From positions 1,220,501 through 1,284,500 of the forward strand of contig NZ_CP025583.1 in assembly GCF_002865605.1 (NCBI RefSeq): a stretch of DNA of 64,000 bases, read 5' to 3'. This DNA comes from Paracoccus jeotgali. GTDB taxonomy: Bacteria; Pseudomonadota; Alphaproteobacteria; Rhodobacterales; Rhodobacteraceae. Positions 44,032 to 52,511 of this stretch are shown piece after piece. Below the pieces are notes generated by a model. It did not search any database, was not told the DNA's origin, and worked only from the letters and a program-made list of their open reading frames with translations. How positions within the stretch are numbered: the first letter of the stretch is position 1; each line of letters begins with the position of its first letter. Made by a program: the position numbers and the translations under genes.

Positions 44032-44621
44032 TCCGTGGTCTCCGACGAGGCGGCCTCGATCCGGTTCGCGGCCTCGGCCGAGACGCGTTCCTCGCTGCTT
44101 TGATAGCCGTCATCGGGCAGATCGCCGCGCATGACGGCCAGCGTCTTGATGATCTCGGATATCCCCTGGAAGGCCAGCAGCGAAAAGCCAACGCCCAGCA
44201 TCATCTTGCCCGGCCACAGGATCAGCCCGCCGGAATTGGTCGAATACTCGCCGCTATGCAGGCTGCGCAGGATCCAGGGCCACAGCATCCAGTTCATCAG
44301 CGTGACAAAGGGCATCAGCAGCAGCAGATGCCCCAGCAGGTCGATGCGCAGCTGCGCGCGCCGCGACCATTGGCCGTAGAGGATGTCGATGCGGATATGC
44401 TCTTTCTCGCACAGCGTATAGGCGGCGGCGCCCAGAAACGCCGCGCCATACAGATACCACTGCAGTTCCAGCCACATGTTGGACGAGGCGTTGAACACCT
44501 TGCGGATGATCGCATTGCCGGCGCTGACCAGCACCGCGACAAGGATCAGCCAGGCCACCGACCTGCCGATGAATTTGCTTGTGCGGTCGATGCCGCGCGA
44601 CAGCGCCAGAAGGCCACCCAT
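44028..44621 (-). CDS. TRAP transporter small permease (DctQ type)
   Basis: A 197-residue four-helix membrane protein. GRSVAWLILVAVLVSAGNAI, the conserved SSNMWLELQWYLYGAAFLGA, TLCEKEHIRIDILYG and GVGFSLLAFQGISEIIKTLA are typical of DctQ. A cytosolic tail of about 35 mostly acidic residues follows (EERVSAEAANRIEAASSETT). The ATG at 44621 follows GGAGG by 6 bases. It is the first gene of the pair and overlaps the large permease gene by ATGA. Confidence 0.9.
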   Translation of the reverse strand: MGGLLALSRGIDRTSKFIGRSVAWLILVAVLVSAGNAIIRKVFNASSNMWLELQWYLYGAAFLGAAAYTLCEKEHIRIDILYGQWSRRAQLRIDLLGHLLLLMPFVTLMNWMLWPWILRSLHSGEYSTNSGGLILWPGKMMLGVGFSLLAFQGISEIIKTLAVMRGDLPDDGYQSSEERVSAEAANRIEAASSETTE

Positions 44622-44840
44622 GCTGTTCCTCCGTGATCGGGCGCGCGGGGTGCAGGCGGCCTGCAAGCCCTGCGGCCGTTGACGCCTTGTAACGCCCGCG
44701 GGCCGTCGATCAACCCCTTGGCCGCGGATCGCCCGCGACGGGGCGGCACCCGGTTGCGCCGGGGCTTGTCCGAAAACACGTTTTGCACGAACGTCGGTCT
44801 ATTCAGACGCCCAGGGCGTCGTGACAATTGGGAGAAGACG

Positions 44841-46445
44841 ATGAAGCATTTCCTGACCACATCGGCGCTGGCGCTGATGCTTTCGCTGCCGGCCGTGGCG
44901 GCGCAGGTGCCCGAAGGCACCAAGCTGGCCGATTCGCAGGAATACACCTGGTGGCTGCTGGACGCGATCAAGTCGCTGGACCCGGCCAAAAACACCGACG
45001 TCGAAGGCTCGGACGTGCTGCGCCAACTGTTCGAGGGGCTGTATAACGAGGACGAGACCGGCGCGATGGTGCCCGGCGTCGCGACCGAGCACAGCGTCTC
45101 GGATGACGGACTGGTCTATACCTTCAAGCTGCGCGACGACGCGAAATGGTCGAATGGCGATCCGGTCGTGGCGGGCGATTTCGTCTATGCCTGGCAGCGC
45201 GTCGCCAACCCCGAAACCGCGTCGGAATATGCGTGGTTCATCGAGCTGATGAACATCGCCAACTCCAAGGAGATCGTCGCCGGCGAGGCTGCGCCCGACA
45301 CGCTGGGCGTCAAGGCCATCGACGATCAGACGCTGGAGGTGACGCTGCACACGCCCACCCCCTATTTCGTCAAGATGCTGGCCCATGCCACCACCTTCCC
45401 GGTCCCGCAAAAGGTGATCGAGGCCGAAGGCGACAACTGGACCCAGCCCGGCAAGCTGGTCGGCAACGGCGCCTATACGCTGGCCGGTCACAATCTGGGC
45501 GTCGATCTGACGGTCGAGAAGAACGACCAGTATTGGGATGCCGAAAACACCGTCATCACCAAGGGCAAGGCCGTCACCGTCAACGACGTCAATGTCGGCC
45601 TGACCCGCTATCAGGCGGGCGAGCTGGACCGCGTGGACATTCCCGCCGGCCAATATCCGCGGCTGGAACAGGAATATCCCGATCAGGCGATCTCGATCCC
45701 CTATGCCTGCTCTTACGCCTATATCTACAACGTCTCGGACAAGGGCCCGGAGGCGCTGAAGGATGTGCGCGTGCGCAAGGCGCTGTCGCTCGCCATCGAC
45801 CGCGACATCATCGTGGAACAGGTGCTGCAGGGCGGCCAGCGTCCGGCCTGGACCTGGACCCATTGGGCGATCGAGGGCTTCCAGCCCCCCGCCACCCCCG
45901 AGGCCGACAAGGATCAGGCTGCGCGTCTGGAAGAGGCCAAGGCCCTGCTGGCCGAGGCAGGTTACGGCCCCGACAAGCCGCTGAACATCTCGATCCAGTA
46001 CAACACCTCGGAAGATCACAAGAAGATCGCCGTCGCGGTGCAGCAGTTCTGGAAGCAGCTTGGCGTGAACGTGACGCTGAACAATGTCGAGTGGAAGGTC
46101 CACACCGACCGCCTGCAGAACCAGGATTTCGAGGTCGCGCGCTATGCGTGGTGCGGCGACTATAACGAGGCCTCGACCTTCCTCGACTGGTTCCGCACCG
46201 ATGGCTATAACAGCGGCAAGTGGTCGAACGCAGAATTCGACAAGCTGATGGCCGATTCCAAGACCGCCGAGGATACGACGCCGCTCTATCAGCGCGCCGA
46301 AGAGATCCTGGCCGACGAAAAGCCCGCGGCTTTCGTCTATCACTATGCCAATGTCGACATGATCAAGCCCGACGTGAAGGGCATTCCCATGGAAAACGTC
46401 ATGGGCACCTGGTATCTGAAGGACATCTATCGCACCGCCGAATAG
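44841..46445 (+). CDS. oppA: Oligopeptide ABC transporter binding protein
   Basis: A 534-residue periplasmic SBP_bac_5 protein. Signal peptide FLTTSALALMLSLPAVAAQ is followed by the family's opening SLDPAKNTDVEGSDVLRQLF, EGLYNEDETGAMVPGVATEH, TFKLRDDAKWSNGDPVVAGD and VRVRKALSLAIDRDIIVEQV. The pattern is closest to E. coli OppA/MppA, which binds peptides of two to five residues or murein peptides. GGGAGAAGACG precedes the ATG at 44841. A strong hairpin terminator after the gene should make the binding protein more abundant than the permeases downstream. Confidence 0.95.
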   Translation: MKHFLTTSALALMLSLPAVAAQVPEGTKLADSQEYTWWLLDAIKSLDPAKNTDVEGSDVLRQLFEGLYNEDETGAMVPGVATEHSVSDDGLVYTFKLRDDAKWSNGDPVVAGDFVYAWQRVANPETASEYAWFIELMNIANSKEIVAGEAAPDTLGVKAIDDQTLEVTLHTPTPYFVKMLAHATTFPVPQKVIEAEGDNWTQPGKLVGNGAYTLAGHNLGVDLTVEKNDQYWDAENTVITKGKAVTVNDVNVGLTRYQAGELDRVDIPAGQYPRLEQEYPDQAISIPYACSYAYIYNVSDKGPEALKDVRVRKALSLAIDRDIIVEQVLQGGQRPAWTWTHWAIEGFQPPATPEADKDQAARLEEAKALLAEAGYGPDKPLNISIQYNTSEDHKKIAVAVQQFWKQLGVNVTLNNVEWKVHTDRLQNQDFEVARYAWCGDYNEASTFLDWFRTDGYNSGKWSNAEFDKLMADSKTAEDTTPLYQRAEEILADEKPAAFVYHYANVDMIKPDVKGIPMENVMGTWYLKDIYRTAE

Positions 46446-46467
46446 ACGTCGTTTTCAGAAAGTGACG

Positions 46468-46496
46468 CAGGGGCGCGGTGTCGCGCCCCTGTTTTT
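46468..46496 (+). terminator. Hairpin terminator between oppA and oppB
   Basis: CAGGGGCGCG, a GTGT loop and CGCGCCCCTG form a perfect 10-bp stem followed by five T (46492-46496). Partial read-through here would lower expression of oppBCDF relative to oppA. Confidence 0.93.
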
Positions 46497-46574
46497 CTGG
46501 CCCCGACCCTTTGACGCCCGGTGCCATCGGGTGTAAGCGGGCCGCTTTCCGTCCGTCCCTTCAGAAAGACAGGC

Positions 46575-47498
46575 ATGTTCGGTTACATCCTCAGACGTTT
46601 GGCAGTGGCGATCCCGACCCTGCTGGTGCTGATCGTCTTTTCCTTCCTGTTGATGCAGATGGCCCCTGGTGGGCCGTTCACGCAGGAACGCGCCCTGCCC
46701 CCGCAGGTCTTGGCGAATATCGAGGCGAAATACGGTCTGGATCAGCCCATGCTGGTGCAGCTCTGGACCTATCTGCGCAATGTCGTCTTTTCCTTCGATT
46801 TCGGCCCCAGCTTTCAATATCCCGACCGGACGGTGAATCAGGTCATCGCGCAGGGCTTTCCGATCACGCTGACCTATGGGCTGGTGTCCTTTGCGGTGGC
46901 GGTGCTGGTCGGCGTCAGCCTGGGCGTGACGGCGGCGATCCGGCACAACACCTGGCTGGATTATCTGGCCGTCGGCGTGTCCATCGGGGCGCAGGTGCTG
47001 CCGAACTTCGTCATGGCGCCGCTGCTGGTCATCATCTTCACGCTGTGGCTCGGCTGGCTGCCCGGCGGCGGGTGGAGCTTCAACGACCCGTCCTTCTGGA
47101 TCATGCCGGTGATCGCGCTGGCGACATCCTACATGGCCTCGATCGCGCGGATCACGCGGGCCTCGATGCTCGAGGTGCTGGGCTCGAACCATATCCGCAC
47201 CGCCCGCGCCAAGGGCCTGCCGGAACGTAAGGTGATCCTGCGCCACGCGCTGAAGCCGGCGATCCTGCCGGTGATTTCCTATCTGGGTCCGGCTTTCGTG
47301 TCGATGATCACCGGGTCGGTCGTGGTCGACATGTATTTTTCGACCGGGGGGATCGGCAAAAGCTTTGTCGATTCGGCGCTGAACCGCGACTATGCGGTGA
47401 TGATGGGCGTCACCATCCTGATCGGGGCGCTGACCATCCTTTTCAACCTGCTGGTCGATATCCTCTACGCCTGGATCGACCCCAAGATCAGGTATTGA
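46575..47498 (+). CDS. oppB: Oligopeptide ABC transporter permease
   Basis: A 307-residue inner-membrane permease. The N-terminus MFGYILRRLAVAIPTLLVLI followed by FSFLLMQMAPGGPF is a hallmark of OppB/DppB proteins. The BPD_transp_1 domain has six helices and the EAA loop ARAKGLPERKVILRHALKPA that docks onto the ATPases. The end, LVDILYAWIDPKIRY, is the conserved DPRIRY type. The ATG at 46575 starts the conserved FGYILRR; upstream in-frame codons fall between the terminator and the start. Confidence 0.96.
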   Translation: MFGYILRRLAVAIPTLLVLIVFSFLLMQMAPGGPFTQERALPPQVLANIEAKYGLDQPMLVQLWTYLRNVVFSFDFGPSFQYPDRTVNQVIAQGFPITLTYGLVSFAVAVLVGVSLGVTAAIRHNTWLDYLAVGVSIGAQVLPNFVMAPLLVIIFTLWLGWLPGGGWSFNDPSFWIMPVIALATSYMASIARITRASMLEVLGSNHIRTARAKGLPERKVILRHALKPAILPVISYLGPAFVSMITGSVVVDMYFSTGGIGKSFVDSALNRDYAVMMGVTILIGALTILFNLLVDILYAWIDPKIRY

Positions 47499-47502
47499 TG
47501 CC

Positions 47503-48432
47503 ATGACATTGCTCGAAAAAGACAAGGTCGAGGGCATGGCCGCGCGCATGGCCGAGGCCGAGGTCAAGGGCCGCAGCCCCTGGGCCGATGCCCGCAAGCG
47601 CTTCGTGCGCAACCGCGCCGCCCTGCTGGCGCTGATCGTGCTGATCCTGATCGCGCTGTTCGCCGCCTTCGGCGATTACTTCGCCGCCTGGGACAACGAC
47701 ACCATCGACTTTGCGGTGATGGGATCGGCCGCCAGCAAGGGGATGCCCTCGATCGCGTCGGGGCATTATTTCGGCACCGACGATCTGGGCCGCGACCTGT
47801 TCGCGCGGGTGGTGCAGGGCACGCAGATCTCGCTGATGGTGGGGCTGGTGGGTGCCAGCATCGCGGTGGTGGTGGGCACGCTGTACGGCGCGACCTCGGC
47901 CTATATCGGCGGGCGCACCGATCAGGTGATGATGCGGCTGGTCGATATCCTGATGTCGATTCCCTACATGTTCGTGCTGATCCTGCTGCTGGTGATGTTC
48001 GGGCGCTCGATCTCGATGCTGTTTCTGGGTATCGGGCTGATTTCGTGGCTCGAGATGTCGCGCATCGTGCGCGGTCAGACCCTGACCCTGAAGAACCGCG
48101 AATTCATCGAGGCCGCCCGCGCCACCGGCGTCCCCAGTTGGAAGATCATCCTGCGCCACATCGTCCCCAACCTGCTGGGCGTGGTCGCGGTCTATGCCAC
48201 GCTGCTGGTGCCGCTGATGATCCTGACCGAAAGCTTCATCAGCTTTCTGGGCCTTGGCGTGCAGGAACCGCTGACCTCGTGGGGGGCGCTGATTTCCGAA
48301 GGCGCGCGGACCATGCGCTATGGCACGCCCTGGCAACTGGCCTTCCCGCTCGGCTTCTTTGTCGTGACGCTGTTCGCCTTCTTCTTTGTCGGCGACGGCC
48401 TGCGCGACGCCCTCGACCCGAAGGACCGCTGA
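47503..48432 (+). CDS. oppC: Oligopeptide ABC transporter permease
   Basis: A 309-residue permease. A cytosolic N-terminus (GRSPWADARKRFVRNRAALL) leads into the first helix; HYFGTDDLGRDLFARVVQGT is the OppC signature, and the EAA loop is AARATGVPSWKIILRHIVPN. LITESFISFLGLGVQEPLTS-like TESFISFLGLGVQEPLTSWG and the end DGLRDALDPKDR are typical. It starts 4 bases after oppB and ends one base before oppD, so translation is probably coupled. Confidence 0.96.
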   Translation: MTLLEKDKVEGMAARMAEAEVKGRSPWADARKRFVRNRAALLALIVLILIALFAAFGDYFAAWDNDTIDFAVMGSAASKGMPSIASGHYFGTDDLGRDLFARVVQGTQISLMVGLVGASIAVVVGTLYGATSAYIGGRTDQVMMRLVDILMSIPYMFVLILLLVMFGRSISMLFLGIGLISWLEMSRIVRGQTLTLKNREFIEAARATGVPSWKIILRHIVPNLLGVVAVYATLLVPLMILTESFISFLGLGVQEPLTSWGALISEGARTMRYGTPWQLAFPLGFFVVTLFAFFFVGDGLRDALDPKDR

Positions 48433-48433
48433 C

Positions 48434-49549
48434 ATGCCGATACTGGAAATCGACGACCTCTCGGTCGCCTTCGACACCAATGACGGCACCGTGCATGCGG
48501 TGAACGGCGTCAGCCTGTCGCTGGACCGTCGCGAGACGCTTGGGATCGTGGGGGAATCGGGGTCGGGCAAGTCGCAGCTGGCGTTTTCGATCATGGGGCT
48601 GCTGGCGCGGAACGGCAAAGCCACCGGCAGCATCCGCTTTGACGGGACCGAGATCCTGAACGCGCCGCTGCGGGTGCTGAACCGGATCCGCGCGCAGCAC
48701 ATCGCGATGGTGTTTCAGGACCCGATGACCTCGCTGAACCCCTATATGCGCGTGGCCGACCAGATGGCCGAGGTGCTGATGCTGCATCACGGGCTGTCCA
48801 AATCCTCGGCCGTGGCGGAATCGGTGCGGATGCTGGACGCGGTCCGCATTCCCGACGCCAAGGGTCGGGCGCGGCTGTACCCGCACGAATTCTCGGGCGG
48901 GATGCGGCAGCGGGTGATGATCGCGATGGCGCTGCTGTGCAAGCCCGACGTGCTGATCGCGGACGAGCCGACCACGGCGCTGGACGTGACGGTGCAGGCG
49001 CAGATCATGCAGCTTCTGCGCGATCTGCGCGACGAATTCGGCATGGCGATGATCCTGATCACCCATGATCTGGGCGTCGTCGCCGGATCATGCGAGCGGG
49101 TGATGGTCATGTATGGCGGCCGGGTGATGGAACGTGCGCCGACCGATCCGCTGTTCGCCGACCCCGCGCATCCCTATACGCAAGGGCTGCTCTGGGCGAT
49201 TCCACGCGTCGATCAGAAGGGCGACCAGCTGTCGGCCATTCCCGGCAGCCCGCCCAACATGACGCGCCCGCCCGCCGGATGCCCCTTTGCCCCGCGCTGC
49301 GACTATGTCCGCCCCATCTGCGAGACGGTCATGCCGCCGCTGGAAGCCTTCGACCCCGGCCGCAGCCGCGCCTGCCACGCGCCGCTGGCCGAGGTCCGCG
49401 CCGGCCCCGTCATCCGCGACCGCACCAAGATGGAGGCCGCCGCCGAAGATGACGAGACCGCCATCCCCGCCCCCGATTTCACCCAAGGCGTCGTCATAGG
49501 CCCCGCCTCTGCCGGCCCCCCGCAAGAGGTGTCCGATGACCGTGGCTGA
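48434..49549 (+). CDS. oppD: Oligopeptide ABC transporter ATPase
   Basis: A 371-residue ATPase. Walker A is GESGSGKSQLAFSIMGLLAR, the Q-loop MVFQDPMTSLNPYM, the signature SGGMRQRVMIAMALLCKPDV, Walker B LIADEPTTALDVT and the switch His ITHDLGVVAG. The C-terminal oligopeptide-HPY domain has AHPYTQGLLWAIP and a Cys cluster (GCPFAPRCDYVRPIC) that in OppD/DppD homologues can hold an iron-sulfur cluster. About 50 extra residues at the C-terminus are low complexity. The gene overlaps oppF by 14 bases. Confidence 0.96.
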   Translation: MPILEIDDLSVAFDTNDGTVHAVNGVSLSLDRRETLGIVGESGSGKSQLAFSIMGLLARNGKATGSIRFDGTEILNAPLRVLNRIRAQHIAMVFQDPMTSLNPYMRVADQMAEVLMLHHGLSKSSAVAESVRMLDAVRIPDAKGRARLYPHEFSGGMRQRVMIAMALLCKPDVLIADEPTTALDVTVQAQIMQLLRDLRDEFGMAMILITHDLGVVAGSCERVMVMYGGRVMERAPTDPLFADPAHPYTQGLLWAIPRVDQKGDQLSAIPGSPPNMTRPPAGCPFAPRCDYVRPICETVMPPLEAFDPGRSRACHAPLAEVRAGPVIRDRTKMEAAAEDDETAIPAPDFTQGVVIGPASAGPPQEVSDDRG

Positions 49550-50609
49550 CCCCGGCGCCGCCGCGCCGCTGCTGGACGTGCAGGATCTGCGCGTCACCTT
49601 CCCGATCCGGCGCGAGGGCGACATGCCCTGGACCCGGCCGCGCCTGCTGCATGCGGTGGGCGGCGTCGATTTCACCCTGCAACCGGGCGAGACGCTGGGG
49701 ATCGTGGGCGAATCCGGCTCGGGCAAATCGACGCTGGCGCGGGCGCTGATCGGGCTGGCGCCTTCGACCGGCCGCGCGATCTGGCAGGACGGGACCAACC
49801 TGATCGGCCTGTCGCCGCGCAAGATGCTGTCCTATCGCAGCGACATCCAGATGGTGTTTCAGGACCCGCTGGCCAGCCTGAACCCGCGCATGACGGTGGG
49901 ACAGATCATCGCCGAGCCGCTGCGCACCCATCATCCGGGCCTGTCGCGCGACGAGGTGCGCGACCGCGTCAAGCAGATGATGGAGCGTGTGGGCCTGCTG
50001 CCGAACCAGATCAACCGCTATCCGCACGAGTTCTCGGGCGGGCAATGTCAGCGCATCGGCATCGCGCGGGCGCTGATCGTCGGGCCGAAGCTGGTGATCT
50101 GCGACGAGCCGGTCTCGGCGCTGGATGTGTCGATTCAGGCGCAGGTCATCAACCTGCTGGCCGATCTGCAGCGCGATCTGGGTCTGGCGCTGATCTTCAT
50201 CGCCCATGATCTGTCGGTGGTGAAACACATCAGCGACCGCGTGCTGGTCATGTATCTGGGCCGGGTGATGGAAATTGCGCGTGCCGCCTCGCTTTATGAT
50301 GCGCCGCAGCATCCCTATACGCAGGCGCTGCTGTCGGCCGTGCCGGTGCCGGACCCGGCGCTGGAACGCAGCAAGACCGTCATTCCGCTGGCGGGCGATC
50401 TGCCCTCGCCCATGAACCCGCCCTCGGGCTGCGTGTTCCGCACCCGCTGCCCGCGCGCGCAGCAGACATGCGCCGACGTCGTGCCGCCCTTGCTGGGGTC
50501 GCCCGACCATCTGACCGCCTGCCATTTCCCCGGCCCGCTGACGCGTGAAGAGATCGCGCTGGCCATCGCCCGCGAGGCCCAGCCCGATCTGATGGACGCG
50601 CCCGCCTGA
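49536..50609 (+). CDS. oppF: Oligopeptide ABC transporter ATPase
   Basis: A 357-residue ATPase that pairs with OppD. Walker A is GESGSGKSTLARALIGLAPS, the Q-loop MVFQDPLASLNPRM, the signature SGGQCQRIGIARALIVGPKL, Walker B VICDEPVSALDVSIQAQ, and the switch His FIAHDLSVVKHISD. The C-terminal HPY domain has PQHPYTQALLSAVP and SGCVFRTRCPRAQQTC. Gln-Cys in the signature (SGGQCQR, usually SGGQRQR) is a mild oddity. The stop overlaps the start of the next ABC gene (TGATG). Confidence 0.96.
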   Translation: MTVADPGAAAPLLDVQDLRVTFPIRREGDMPWTRPRLLHAVGGVDFTLQPGETLGIVGESGSGKSTLARALIGLAPSTGRAIWQDGTNLIGLSPRKMLSYRSDIQMVFQDPLASLNPRMTVGQIIAEPLRTHHPGLSRDEVRDRVKQMMERVGLLPNQINRYPHEFSGGQCQRIGIARALIVGPKLVICDEPVSALDVSIQAQVINLLADLQRDLGLALIFIAHDLSVVKHISDRVLVMYLGRVMEIARAASLYDAPQHPYTQALLSAVPVPDPALERSKTVIPLAGDLPSPMNPPSGCVFRTRCPRAQQTCADVVPPLLGSPDHLTACHFPGPLTREEIALAIAREAQPDLMDAPA

Positions 50610-52501
50610 TGGCGGGCCCGACCGCGCAGGCGTCGGCGACGCCGCAGCGGCCACAGGGGCAAACGCCCGCGCCCCCCAGCTTTCGCGCCCGTTGGGCGGC
50701 GCTGAAGAACCTGCCGCCCTTTCTGCGGCTGGTCTGGCGGGCCTCGCCGGGGCTGATGCTGGCGACCATCTTCCTGCGGCTGATGCGGGCGCTGCTGCCG
50801 GTCACCTCGCTGTGGGTCGGCAAGCTGATCATCGACGAGGTGGTGCGCCTGACCCAGCTTGACGGGCCCGCCGACGCGCTTGGCTGGCTTGGCAGCGGGC
50901 GGGCCGATCACCTGATGCTGCTGCTGGTGATCGAGCTGGGCCTTGCCGTGCTGTCGGACCTGCTGGCGCGGCTGGTCTCGCTGATCGACGCGCTTCTGAC
51001 CGAGCGGCTGACGATTTCGCTGACCATGGACCTGATGGCCCATGCCGCGACGCTGGATCTGGCCGATTTCGAAGATGCGGTGTTCCAGGACAAGCTGGAC
51101 CGCGCGCGACGTCAGGCGGCCGGGCGCATGTCGCTGATGGGGCTGATCTTTGGCCAGTTGCAGGACGTGGTGACGGTGGTCAGCTTTGCCGGCGGGCTGA
51201 TCGTCTATAATCCCTGGCTCATCGTGCTGCTGCTGGCGACGCTGATCCCGGCATTCCTTGGCGAATCGCATTTCAACGCCCGCAACTACACGCTGGATTA
51301 CGGCCGCACGCCCGAGCGGCGCGAGCTGGATTACCTGCGTCAGGTCGGCGCCCGGTCGAGCACCGCGAAAGAGGTCAAGATCTTCGGCCTGCACCGCTTT
51401 CTGGCGGCGCGCTATCGCGAGCTGTCCGAGCGTTTCTATCGCGAGCGCCGCAAGATCGCCCGCGCCCGCGCCTTCTGGGGCGTGATCCTGACCGCCATCG
51501 GCACGCTGGGCTATTACGCCGCCTATCTGTGGATCGTCGGCTCGACGCTGGCGGGGGCGCTGTCGATCGGCGATCTGACCTTTCTGGCCGGGTCGTTCCA
51601 GCGGCTGCGCTCGCTGCTGGACGGGCTGCTGACGTCGTTTTCCAGCACCGCCGCGCAAGCCATGTATCTGGAAGACCTGTTCGAGTTCTTCGCCGTCCGG
51701 CCCAGCATCGCCTCGGCCCCCGATGCCATCGAGGTGCCGCAGCCGATCCGGCAGGGCTTCGTGTTCGAAAATGTCGGCTTCCGCTATCCCGGCTCGGACG
51801 CATGGGCGGTGCGGGGGCTGTCATTCCAGCTGCACGCCGGCGAGACGCTGGCGTTGGTCGGGGAAAACGGTGCTGGCAAGACCACGCTGGTCAAGCTGCT
51901 GGCCCGGCTTTACGACCCGGATGAGGGGCGCATCCTGCTGGATGGGCGCGACCTGCGCGACTACGACCTCGACTCGCTGCGTTCGGCGGTGGGCGTGATC
52001 TTTCAGGATTTCGTGCGCTACAACTGGACGGCGGCGGACAACATCGCCGTGGGCCGGATCGAGGCCCGCGACGACCGCGACCGCGTCCAGACCGCCGCCC
52101 GCCGCGCCATGGCCGATCAGCTGATCACCAAGCTGCCCGAGGGTTACGACCAGCGCGTCGGCAAGCTGTTTGCGGGCGGCGTCGATCTGTCGGGGGGCGA
52201 GTGGCAGAAGCTGGCCATCGCGCGCGCCTATATGCGTGACGCGCAGGTGCTGATCCTGGACGAACCGACCGCCGCGCTGGATGCCCGCGCCGAGTTCGAG
52301 GTCTTCAACCGCTTCCGCGAGCTGTCCGCGGGCAAGACCGCCGTGCTGATCTCGCACCGCTTCAGCTCGGTCCGCATGGCCGACCGGATTCTGGTGCTGG
52401 AACAGGGCCGCGTCGAGGCCGAGGGCACGCATGAGGCGCTGATGTCGCGCGGCGGGCGCTATCGCGAGTTGTTCGAACTGCAGGCCGCAGGCTACCGCTG
52501 A
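50609..52501 (+). CDS. Exporter-type ABC protein (membrane plus ATPase)
   Basis: A 630-residue half-transporter with a membrane domain (about residues 40-330; six helices, the first near LRLVWRASPGLMLATIFLRL) and an ATPase domain with GENGAGKTTLVKLLARLYDP, IFQDFVRYNWTAADNIAVG, DLSGGEWQKLAIARAYMRDA, VLILDEPTAALDA and ISHRFSSVRMAD. The signature's SGGEWQK is typical of the ABCB-like exporters of the MsbA-related 'ABC transporter ATP-binding protein/permease' group. The start overlaps the oppF stop, so it is likely translated with the importer operon. What it exports is not evident; its membership in a peptide-uptake operon is unusual. Confidence 0.92.
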   Translation: MAGPTAQASATPQRPQGQTPAPPSFRARWAALKNLPPFLRLVWRASPGLMLATIFLRLMRALLPVTSLWVGKLIIDEVVRLTQLDGPADALGWLGSGRADHLMLLLVIELGLAVLSDLLARLVSLIDALLTERLTISLTMDLMAHAATLDLADFEDAVFQDKLDRARRQAAGRMSLMGLIFGQLQDVVTVVSFAGGLIVYNPWLIVLLLATLIPAFLGESHFNARNYTLDYGRTPERRELDYLRQVGARSSTAKEVKIFGLHRFLAARYRELSERFYRERRKIARARAFWGVILTAIGTLGYYAAYLWIVGSTLAGALSIGDLTFLAGSFQRLRSLLDGLLTSFSSTAAQAMYLEDLFEFFAVRPSIASAPDAIEVPQPIRQGFVFENVGFRYPGSDAWAVRGLSFQLHAGETLALVGENGAGKTTLVKLLARLYDPDEGRILLDGRDLRDYDLDSLRSAVGVIFQDFVRYNWTAADNIAVGRIEARDDRDRVQTAARRAMADQLITKLPEGYDQRVGKLFAGGVDLSGGEWQKLAIARAYMRDAQVLILDEPTAALDARAEFEVFNRFRELSAGKTAVLISHRFSSVRMADRILVLEQGRVEAEGTHEALMSRGGRYRELFELQAAGYR

Positions 52502-52511
52502 GGGTTGGCGG

